Under the pieces are notes generated by a model. The model worked only from the letters and a program-made list of their open reading frames with translations. It did no database searches and was not told where the DNA came from. Of a stretch of 64,000 nucleotides of DNA, positions 9,982-21,900 are shown piece by piece. The position numbers and the translations under genes were made by a program. Position 1 is the stretch's first letter. Each line of letters opens with the position of its first letter. The stretch spans positions 78,695,018 to 78,759,017 of the forward strand of contig OZ026516.1 in the NCBI GenBank assembly GCA_964019695.1, written 5' to 3'. Origin of the DNA: Loripinus fragilis. Lineage: Eukaryota > Mollusca > Bivalvia > Lucinida > Lucinidae.

Positions 9982-12900
9982 GTAAGTTAGTTAATTGCTA
10001 TCTACACTCAAATCTCTTGTGACAGAATTGGTAAGTTAGTTGGTTTCTATCTACAGTCAATTCTGTTGAGACTGAATTGGTAAGTTAGTTGGTTTCTAGC
10101 TATAGTCAACTCTCTTGAGACAGAATTAGTGGTAAGTTTTCTTCTATTTAAAGTCAACTCTCTTGAGACAGAATAGGTAAGTTAGTTGGTTTACCGGGCC
10201 CACCGGGGTTTACCTGTTGGATTTCTTTTGCTCCGGTATTCAGTTTAATTTACTGTTGAGTCCTTATCCTTGCTTTATCTCCTTGTTATATCTTGATTTT
10301 TATGTTTTAGGAGATGATGCATTGATAAGTTAGGGGTCTTTCATGCAAACCAAATATCTATGTGTCTTGATCCACATCTGAATTAAGGGTGAGGTTGGCG
10401 CCGTTTAACCGGTTTAAGCCCTCCAGTAAAATATTTTACTGACTGTTCCAAGGCCGTACTTCTTTTGTGGATCTTTTATGTTTTTGTTCTGTCTTGTGTT
10501 TGCTATGTCTTTGTGTGCATCTATTTATATGTGCTTTGTGGTCACCTGCTGGGAAAGGGCTGACCTCTTGGCTCTCGTTTGTGGTGTCTACTGTGAGTTT
10601 GTCACTTTCCCATTGGTATCCTGGGTCAGGTGTGGTACTTGATTGTATCGATTCCTGATCTTTGTACCCTTACTTACTTTCTATCTACAGTTAACTCTCT
10701 CGAGACAGAATTGGTAAGTTAGTTGGTTTCTATCTACAGTTAACTCTCTTGAGACTGAATTGGTAAGTTAGTTGGTTTCTATCTACAGTCCTACAGTCAA
10801 CTCTCTTGAAACAGAATTGGTAAGTTAGTTGGTTTCTATCTACAGTCAACTCTCATGAGACTGAATTGGTAAGTTAGTTGGTTTCTATCTATTGAATGAT
10901 ACATAAAAACCTATAAAATGTAAAAATGAAAGTCACATTTATGTATAATTTAAAAATCATTAAAAAACTCTTACATCACTGCGAAACAAAACTTAAATAA
11001 AAAAAATATTAATTTGGTAGTGCTTTCAGAAGGTGCTCTAACCATCTTATATTCTGAGTCGCAGCGACCTTAACCACTCGACCACTGTGTCGTCCTATAT
11101 TAACCTTCTGATTTTACATGCATTATATATACTGTCACTTCCATACAAAGAAATATGTTTTCCAAACAAACAATTGATTTTATTTGTTTTGGTTGTTTGA
11201 TTTGCTTCTTTACATCCCATCAACAAATTTTCAGTTAAACAGGGACAGGTCTTCCTGGGGATGAACCAGTACTAAGCTAGAAAAAATGTGTCTTGCTCAA
11301 GGACTACAACCCAGTGACGCCGGTGAGGCTCGAACCCGACGCCCCTCGGTCTCCAGTCAAGCACTCTACCACTGAACCACTGTGCTCCCTAATTTTATTT
11401 GTATTTCCAAGATATTCATGCAGGAACATTTTGTGAATTATTTCATATTTCTATCAAATACATCATTTCCTGCTCTTTTGGAAAAAGCTCAGCTTGAAAT
11501 AACGGAATTGGAACATGTTTTGAATGCTGACAACCCTTTATATCAACTATTCCATGTGATGTAATATCCATGTTTACGAGCTATGTCCTTAAAGTTCGTG
11601 GACAGCCTTGTCCACAGCTCAACATAAACAATTACTAGTTTTTTCCAGCTATATCATTATATTCAGTATTGTATCAGGAATACATGTGTGAAAAATTATG
11701 GAGATACGACAAGTGATATGTCTTTTACAACAGTTTCACTACAGGCACCATGGTATCCGCGGGGAAGGTGTCTGTAACCATCACGACGTCTGTATTTTTA
11801 TACTATACTGGCCCTGAAGTATTTCCTTTATATTAAACAAAATGAATTTCAATTTTAGGTTTTTGTTGCTCGTTTCATTTAGAGAAACAAACAAGCATAT
11901 GTCTGCTTAATCAACACAAACAGTTTAAGTATATGCACAGAAATAGCATTTTAGTACACCTGGTACTCTTCCAGGCTATTTGCAAGACGTCTTGAACAAA
12001 AATGGTGGTATGTTACGAACAGTTGCTGGAATATCAAATGGAAACTTATTTGATAAACTTTCAATACATATTTACAAACTATAAAGTTATAAGAAAATAA
12101 TTGACATCAATCTGAATACATTTAGAGGTATAGTTTGAATAAAAACCCATAATTCTATGGGAAGCCTGTTTTTGCTGACACTGACATTTACCTTTGATTG
12201 CCCTATCAAATCAACAGCTATTTTGGTAATGAGCATACAAAATTAGCAAAACACTTCACATCTACACATTATTTTCAGTACATCATTTATATGTTCACCT
12301 ACTTTCAGTGAAACAAAAGTTAAAAACATGGGGCATCCTGTTAATTTGATATTAAGAATCATGCCATGACTATTAATTTTAAAATTGTGAATTTTGATAG
12401 CTGCCCCGCATACTAGGGGGTACATGTCAACAAACGAATACAATATACATATTTTTCATCTGTTTTGTACATTGAATAGCTCAAATTATTTGTATTATGT
12501 CTTTTTAAAGAATTATACACAACAATATTGAAATCAGGCACTTATAAGACATAAATACGACTTGTACACGAACTTTACGGACATACCTCGTACATCGCCT
12601 ATTTATATAATTGTGCAAATACTAGAAAAGCATGACTAATTATTGCAGTCTTTTATGAACGTTGGCCTTGAATTCACACCTATTATTTAGATACAAAGTA
12701 ATCTTAAGACCTTTGGACCCAAGGCTTGTTGTAACATATTCTTTAAATGTTTTGTCACATCTGCAATAACACTACAATAAATAAATACATAAATTCTATT
12801 TCCCAAGGCTATGCTTGTGATATTGTATACATGACATGTAAATAAACTACATTTCAAAGTAGATACTGTATATATTTATAAATATTTAATTTAGTAATTG

Positions 12901-15900
12901 ATTCTAGTAAGTTTTTCATTTTGCATGGTTTTTAACACAATTTTATTCATAAATGCAAGTATTTGCTACTTTAGTGATTTTTGGAGTATTTGTCATGCCA
13001 GTATTTTCCAGTATTTTCCACTGGAATTTACCGGCTGCACAATACTTGTCCCAATTTTGCAAACAATGCAAGCAAATATTCTGCCTTTTTAACATCCATG
13101 ACCATTTTTTTTTTCTGAAAAAGTTCATGTTGCATATCAAATTAAAAGGAGAGAAGTGTATCACATTTTGTAAGTAAAATGTTTGACCTTATGCACATCA
13201 CTGACCTTTTGGGTTGGGTAAAAAGGCCGGACATTGAAATTGTGCAGATAAGTATATTATGATCTAAGGTTTAATTGGGTTATGATCTGAGTGATACCCA
13301 AGATGGACTTGGAGAAATGGGATTTATAATTTGTGTTTAACGACAAGGATTCAGGTAAGCGATCAAGGGCTCCTTGTTTTATAATTTCTTTTCAGATTGA
13401 ATGTTTCCATGGTGCTTGTGAGAAAGCTGTTGAGTCTGGATCAGTAGATTTTGAAATCTGTATTTTGTTGGATCACACAAGGGGTAGTCGGGGTGGAGAG
13501 AAGAGCTCCAGGGCTATGTTACAGCCCCTTATACAGAAATATGGTGACAGAGTGAAAGTATACTTGTACCACACACCAGACTTGAGAGGCTGGTTAAAGA
13601 GATTTGTGCCAGAGAGGTTTGATGAAGTAGTTGGACTGACACATATGAAGATATACTTGGTAGATACTGATTTTATCATCAGTGGGTAAGTTATCATACA
13701 CACCACCAGATACTCTCAATTCAGAAATTTTTGCGAGGGTTTTAATTTCGTGAAACTTCGGCTAATGAAGTCTCCTGAAAATAGACCCTCGGGAAATGGC
13801 AAAATTACTGTCGTTTACTAATGTAGGTAAACCATGCCTTAGGCTGGATTTTTTAACATGGCAAATATATCTTTTACTGCTATTTGCAAAAATAGAATTC
13901 TCACGAAAATTTCTGGATTTACAATAAGGGGGAATATCCAAACAAAAAATCAAGAGAATGAAACACAGTAATAAACTACCAATGCTACATATGGTTTATT
14001 TGTGATTGATTTGTGACAATTTCATATGCAAATTAGCTAATGATACATATTAATGAGCCACAAATGAAGCATAAATACCACAAAATTTTGATCCTAAAGC
14101 TCCCAGTCTGAACTTCAAATTCTTAATCATACACAAATACTTCATAAATGAATCTCAAATGTAATAGTTTAATGATACACAAAAAATCATAAACTAATCA
14201 ATTAAGACAGAAAAACTCCGCAAATGCATTAGTGAAATGATACTGAAATGCATCACATTAATAATACATACAGATGTATATTTTCTTGAATTTATACTCA
14301 GTAATAACAGGGTTTGCGCTAGGATTTATTTTTCTTTCCCCACCATTTTCGCCAATCAGATTTTTTTTGTGCCATTTTCTTAAACTTAGAGCCAGAATTT
14401 TGGCCATTTTTCGCCAAAAAAATGAGCCAGGTTTTTGGGCATTTTTCGCAAAAAAAGTCTTCTGTCTTTAACCCCCTTAATTCTGGTGGATTATTCTATA
14501 CACATTGATACAATAAGTAGTCCATTTTGTATTTAAAGCAGTTAACAGTCTTTAAATTGATGTCTTTGTACCTGAAGATTGTTCGTTTTCTTAACAAACA
14601 GGGCAGACACTGATGAAATGCCACGCTTTGGGTATTCTCTGTTTGCCAAAGTACCTGGTTGCAAGTATTCAGAATGAAAAGGATTAACCAACCGTTAAAC
14701 TCTTTTAACAGCTAAACTTTACTGATGTTGATAATTGTACTTTGCGCGATGGTGTCAGCTAAAATAATATTAAGACAGACTAATCGTAGTATATGGGAAA
14801 CCTCCATTCGGTATTTTTTGACATTAACAAAGACTAGGCACAATTGATAGTATATATGACATAAATATTAATTTTTCTGTCGCTTTTTTGCTCTTTGGTT
14901 TTAGTGATTAAAAGTTTGCAATCAATGTTATTCTCGCTAGAATATAAAATTATAAAATACCTTTATTAAAAATGCTTAAATTTGGAAAATATATGTTAAA
15001 TAAAACGAATAACACCATTGAATTAAGTTTGCTAAATATATAGCAACAAGGGAGCTAATTCAAAAATGCTAGGGGAGAGCACAGTTGCAAATTTTTATCT
15101 CAGACACAGGTCCAAGTTTTTAACGATCCTTTTTCTGACAAAACAGATTTAAGAAAGCTATAATATCATCCACCTTATAAATAAAGGTTTCTGTTTAGAA
15201 CTGATAGGTTCAAGTATCTGAGACTGTCGATAAAAGCACTTTGAACAGCGTGCGTTACTCTGTCTTGAAGACAGAAGCATTCTTCGGTGTTGTCTTGCTA
15301 CTGTCGGCATTTTGCGAAATGCGCGGATCCTTTCGCATGCCTGATAATGTCTGGTGGGTGATGCTGTCAGATGAAAGAATGGCACAATGAACAACATACA
15401 AATCTTTCCCCTTTCTCATTATGCTTGATGGAAAGTGAGCTTGAAAGTGAGTGACCCTTGATTTTTTCTTCTCGCGGACGGCGATGTAAACTGATGTAGT
15501 GGTCTTTTCAACATGATTTAGAATCGGTGTTAAAAGTTACGGATTCAGAAAGCTAATGACTATTATTATTGACCACAATAGGCAAAGATGTCATGGTGAT
15601 GGTGCAGTTTATTTCATGCACAGTATGACACCATGTATATTATTGTCTGTCATTCTGACCGTTACCGGTAAAAGCTGTTAAAAGTGTGTGCCGATCGCCG
15701 CAGGCTAGCAGTGCGTGTCCAGGTTTGACTCGATCAGCCACAGAATTGTGTGGTCGATAATTGGGGTGTGAATTGACAATTAAGATATACATTGATGACC
15801 ATTAAGCGGCACGAGGCAGTGATTTTAAGCCGGAGGAGACGCTCAGAGGCCAGACAAAAACTTTCGCCTGCGATTTTTCTTTCGCCAAAAGTTGTCGCCA

Positions 15901-18900
15901 AACTCATATTTTTTGCGCCAAATTTATTATTTCTACCCATTTGGCGACAATGGTGATCGATAGCGCGGACCCTGAATAATTTTAGTCTACTTAAAGCTTG
16001 ATAGGGATCACTTTTTATCCATCAAAATTTGCATTGTAAATGTACAAATCCATTGCGGAGTTTGCACTCCGTATATAACATATGTCTTGAGTAGCAACTC
16101 GTAGGCATTGCAGTACTTATGAAAGTGCACACTTCGCACACTTTGCAAATGAACCCATGCACCCCCAAATTCTTGTTACATTGCATTCCATCCAGCACAT
16201 AAGAAATTGTCAATTTTCATTTTCTAACTGTGAAAAGGGTTTAATTTGATTCCTGATCCCTTAAAATGCCTCTGAGACAGTTTAGAAATAGTTTAAATAC
16301 CAGAAATAATGAACTGTGGCTTCGGAATGTTAGAATCCGGCATCTCCCATTGTCGTGTTGGCTGGGATTCCTAATGTGTCACAGAGTGTGATATCCCGAA
16401 TGTGAAATCATCATCAAACCCACGGAGATCCTTCACACAGACATGGCGTAGGATGAGACCAGACTACAACTCAACGTCAGGACCGTTTTATGTTGATTCA
16501 GTCTTGACGTCAACTGTTTCAGAATGCTACTTCCTTGAAGAACAAGTTCATGAATGGAACTGGAGTGCACATTCTACACAACAATGAGAAACAGACTTCA
16601 TGAGTTCGGACTAAGCTATAAGCGTTCCGTTGACGAGACAACACATGCAGGAGAGTTTAGACTCTGCCAGAACTCACGACAGATGGACTATTTGTGACTG
16701 GATGCCAGTGCTATTGACTGATGGGTCCAAATTCTGTCTCGATTTTACTGATAGACGTCAGTTGGTGTGGAGAATGCCCAAAGAGAGATTTGATGAATTG
16801 AATGTGGCAGAACATGACCGTTATGGCAAGGTCTCAGTCATGGTTTTGGCAGGCATTAGTGTCAAAGGAAAAACTGACTTGTACCTTATTGAAAACGGAA
16901 CATTGATGGCATCGGGGTATTGCAATGAGATTCTCAATCTATTTGTGAGGCTATATGCGGACGCTATCGGTCCAGAATTTATTCTAATTGGCAATGCTGC
17001 CCTTGTCAACCGTTCACAGGCCACTACCGACTATCTGGAATGCGTGATGATCATTTGTATGGCCTGCTCGATCACCGGACCTAAATCTGATTGAGCATGC
17101 ATGGGAAATTTTTCAGCCTGCGATTTGAGCCAGACCTGTGTAATCAAGGATTCTACAGGAGCTCATGCTTAATGGAGGCTAATTCAAAAAATCCGATAGA
17201 GACTCTGATTACAAGCATGCCCAGGAGATGTATTGCTGTAATTGATGCCCGTGGAAGTCATACGCTTTAATAGGCAATTTTTCCACAACAAATTTAAAAC
17301 CATGTGAAAATTCAGTTTTCTAGAATCACTTGTGTTATGTCAAATTTTTGGGGTGCCCAGACGTTCGCTGTAGCCATGCGTGGATGCGTTGACATTTGAG
17401 GTTAGAATTACAAGAGTTTTTGAAAGATATATTTTCTATCATTATGTTTTAATTTTGGATTCAATTAAATCGTTTGTCAAAGATTTATGTTGCATTAAAA
17501 ATGTGATCCCTATCAAATTTTGAGTAGTATAGTTACAAATCATGTCCTTAAATTCCTTTGTTTTTATTACCTGTGCAATAATGTAATTGACCTGGATGAA
17601 TGATACAGGAGTAGAGGTGAGGGTTGATACTGGGTATGATGTGAAAATTGTCATGTCATTATCTTTTTGTCATGTATTTTTAGCTCACCTGAGCAGAAGG
17701 CTCAAGGTGAGATATTGTGATCAGTCTTCGTCCGTCATCCATCCATCATGAGTTAACTTTTTCTTTAAACGATATCTCCTCCTGAACCACTGGTCCAAAT
17801 TGGAAATAATTTCACAAGAATGTTCACCGTATTGCCCTCTACAAAAATTGCATAAATGTTTCTGCTCCGCTGAACACAAGGGCTGCCTGAGCTCCAGATA
17901 AGTAATCTTATAAACCCCATCTCATGAACCACTGGTCCTTTAGATAAAACATTATCTACAACAAAACTAAAGAAAGCAATATTGCTTAATTCATAAAAGT
18001 ATACATCACTGGGTAGTTTCTTTGATCTAAAAAAAAGGAAGCTGCATTTGATAGGCATGAAGTAACTATTATGTATCAGTGGTAATAAAGAGGCTATGTG
18101 TATATGCGTACATATTTACATTTTAAAAATGGTGTATATCTAAGGATAAAAACATATAGTAATATATTCTCATTGATTGGTGTATTTGTTTTTGTTTCAG
18201 AGCTAACTTGAGTGATTCTTACTTCACAAACCGACAAGACAGATATATAAAGTTTAAAGACTGTGTTCAAGTGTCCAATTATTTGACTGATCTAGTGAAG
18301 GCAGTGGCAGACATCTCATTCCAACTGCAGTCAGATAACACAACAAAGGCACCAGTGCATATACCACATCCTTATGAAGGTGAGTCAACTTACTGTCCAC
18401 GGCTGATTTCTAACCCTCTATATGGTTAAATGGTCGTGGGTTCTTTTAAAAATAAACAACTCAACGCCTGTAATATATAATGAAATATCATATATTCTGA
18501 GCTACTATATCAGGATTATTATAATGACACACTCAGGTGTAAGGATAAAAGGCAAGTGCCCAGTGCCATGTAATAGAACAACTGTATAGTCGCATACAGC
18601 TGATCTATTACATGTACAAGGCGCCATTGCTTACATTACCTCACCCACAGATGCAATACGTTGCACCCGAATGCAGACTCAATGAAAATGAGAAATACGC
18701 AATTCACAAAAGTACAAATACAATACAAATGACAGTATCATACAGCATTTCCAACAGACAAATGAAAAGCATCACTAACCTGTAATATATAATGAAATAT
18801 CATATATTCTGAGCTACTATATCAGGATTATTATAATGACACACTCAGGTGTAAGGATAAAAGGCAAGTGCACCGAAGCGTTACACATAGAATCTCACTA

Positions 18901-21900
18901 CAACTACACCTACACTACCTGCAATGTGCTACAAGGACCACCATTTGAATGAGTAATGTACGTAACCTGAAGAGAGGGCTATAGGATCTGGTTAATAGGG
19001 AATGGGCTATAGGATATAGGAATGGGAAATGACAGGGATTATAGGAAACAGGTAGGAATAAATTATCACCCTATGACATTACCTGATCAAAAACACATCA
19101 ACTTGTCTTAACCCTTAAGGCACCAATCACAACTGCAGCAGACAACATACTTTGTGACATCTTTCCAAATTTTCGAAAAAATAAGGTCTGCCAGCAGACG
19201 ATACTCATGAAATATCATCACTTATTTATTATTTTTGAAAAGGCAGCAGATTTTGAAATTGTCGTCTGCTGCAAATTATAGGTGGCACTTTGTGGGTTAA
19301 AAGAAGCTTCCCTTGCCAGGCCTTTTCACAAAGAGGATGGTCGGCCATTTTTATGGTAGTGAAAGTGATGACCAGAACGCAAAAATTGTTGGCAGAAACT
19401 ACAGTCTAGATCCAAAAGTTATTCCACAAAATTCCGCAAGAAATTTCCCATAGATGCAATTTCATGTTTGCAAAAAACTTCATATTGTGTGACATCAAGA
19501 TTTAAGTACCTCTTTTGCAGTTGTTGTAAAGTTGAGTTAAATTATCGTTATGCACAAAGTTGAAGTTTTGGCCACACAATTGCCATATACGATAGTTTAA
19601 ACTTTTACCAATACTATGACATGCCACTAGTCCATTGATGGCAATGGCAGCATTGTCCAAAAATTTGCAGAAAATCTAGCAAAATGCTTAAAGCTTTGGC
19701 TTTCTTTAGCTTTTAGTTAAGAGCTTTTTCTTTGTTTCATCATATTTTGCTAATTTTAGTTGAATTTTCCCTGTGATGAAGTTAGGAAGTATTCGTACAA
19801 ACTAAACAGACCCTAACTCTGTTACAAATAGGAAAAAAAAAGACAGCTAACAATCCCAATCTAGGTCTTGTCAATATCACTGCATATGTAAAATTTGGTA
19901 TAATTCTGTCAATTTTTTCTCAACATATTGTAGAAACAAAATTCTGACAATCAATCAAGAGACATAACTGTGTTACAAATTTGCGACAAATGACAGTTGA
20001 CAATCTCAACCTAGATCTTCTCAAAGTAAATAGTTATATGAAGTTTGGTCAAAACCTGTCCATTTGTTCTCAAGATACTGAGCAGAAACAAGGTTCTGAC
20101 ATAAATCAATGGCCATAACTCAATTATAAATTACCAAAAAATGAAAGCTACCACTCCCAAGCTAGATCCTGTCAATAAGAAAGCACATATAAAACTTGTT
20201 GAAATTCTGTCAATTTGTTCTCAGATATTGAGTGGAAACGAAATTTTGGTGTAAATCAAGGGCAATAATTCTGGTACAAATATGAAAAAATGATGTGTAA
20301 TATTCCCACGCTTGATCTTGGCAATATGAATGCATCTATTTTGGTGAAATTCTGTCAATTTGTTCACAAGATATTGAGTGGAAACCTAATTGGGGCGTAA
20401 ATTAAGTGCCATAACTCTGGTACAAATTTGCAAAAAAAATATATGTAAAAATCTCAAGCTAGATCTTGTCAATATTATATAAATATTACATTCCCTGTGA
20501 GGGTGATAGTCGAAAATATCATCCAGAGGAATGTGATTATCAACGGAGGCGTGGTCGAGTTTGATTATCATGTTCCAAGGGATGATATTTCGACTATCAC
20601 CCTCTCAGGGAATGTAATATTTATTTTATTATACCGAACAAAACATCAAATCCTTTATTTTCTGCCGTTTTCTCTCTTATACCTACCATGGTGAGGGGAG
20701 TTCCAAAGTGAAAATAATGCACCGCATCTTATTTATATATGCATGAGTGGAAATACACCTTTCACAAAAATTGTTCTTTTACTTGAACTGATCACTGACA
20801 TTCCATTTTTCACAAATTACGTCATAAAAGCTAATGACGTCTAACTTAATACCGAGCAGCATCATTTTTAAAAGGAGATACTGTACAAGATGCTTTTTTG
20901 TTGCAAAATACTAAATTTTGGCTAATCCGCTCAAATTTGGTCTCAACTTGATCCTTTCATCCTAACTAAGAAAAGGAGTACCCACACTACTGACGTGAAG
21001 GAACCGTATGCGCTTTGGCATTGCGCAGCATGTGACCATACTGATATTTAAGACTATCACCCGCTGCGATGTCAAATGAGTGACAGTATTCGCTGTCGCT
21101 TTAGCAGAGGGTGATAGTCTAAAATATCAGTCCTTCGTCTATGGAAGTTTTGTATGGGTAACCACTCTACCACTGAGCCACTGCAGCACTCTATCACTGA
21201 GCCACTGCGGTGGCTCAGTGATAGAGTGCTTGACTGGAGACCAAGGGGCCGCGGGTTCGAGTCTCACCGGCGTCACTGTGTTGTGGTCCTTGAGCAAGAC
21301 ACATTTATCCCAGCTTAGTACTGGTTCAACCCAGAAAGGCCCGTCCCTGTTTAACTGAAAGATTGTTGATGGGATGTAAAGAATCAAAACAAACAAACAA
21401 ACAAACTACCCACACAAACTTTAGTTTAAATTCTATCAATTTGTTCTCAAGCTATTGAGTGGAAATGAAATTATGACAGACTTCAGAAAGGTAGAAAAAT
21501 TCCTGTTTATAAATATGTTTGATAAAGTCCAAAATATCTACATTCATGCTTTTTCATTTCTGAACCCTTTAAATGTTAGCAGAATTTTTTTTGAAGAAAA
21601 AATAACTAAGTAGGGCACAAGGTTGGATATTTAATATGGATTGTCACAAAGTATCAAAGTATCTTGACCTACATCAACTTTTTTCTGCCTGAAATGAGCC
21701 ACAACATGTGATTTCCAACACTGTAGCATTTTGACAAGTGAAGACTTTAAAGCTTAGAAACTCCAAATGGTATTCAGTCAGAACAGGAAATCAGGTAAAT
21801 ACAAGTAGTTCATGGAATTTTTAGGGTTTATACAGGGAGAGTCAAAGACCTGTGATTTATGTTAAATGAACTAGCAAATGAGATTTTGGTACTTATCTGA

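Larger units (their letters stand above)
19786..21480 (+). repeat. ~140-bp tandem core array, interrupted
   Basis: Units contain 'gtcaatttgttctcaagata' + ttgagtggaaac and 'ccataactctggtacaaatt'; copies run from ~19800 to ~20470, and one more unit is seen at ~21420-21480. The gap is filled by the foldback element and a SINE. Resembles the core of a pearl/Helentron-type element. Confidence 0.6.

Noticed and set aside
10467..10658. Open frame with hydrophobic stretches, resembling a small membrane protein
   Set aside because: It falls in the repeated Penelope-like tail; sister copies (e.g. 61179-61376) have different frames and stops.
9963..10893. Regularly spaced repeats that could suggest a CRISPR array
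   Set aside because: The units abut without unique spacers, the genome is eukaryotic, and the repeat derives from a PGS1 exon/intron junction.
12953..13177. Alternative upstream PGS1 exon
   Set aside because: It lies between two exons that already join in phase and covers no missing conserved segment.
16402..17094. Candidate host genes at 16402-16587 and 16630-17094
   Set aside because: Both lie between the inverted ends of a Tc1-like element and match broken transposase.
21208..21290. Possible tRNA gene on the + strand
   Set aside because: A and B boxes are present, but there is no proper acceptor stem and the body and A/C-rich tail recur in other copies: it is a SINE.
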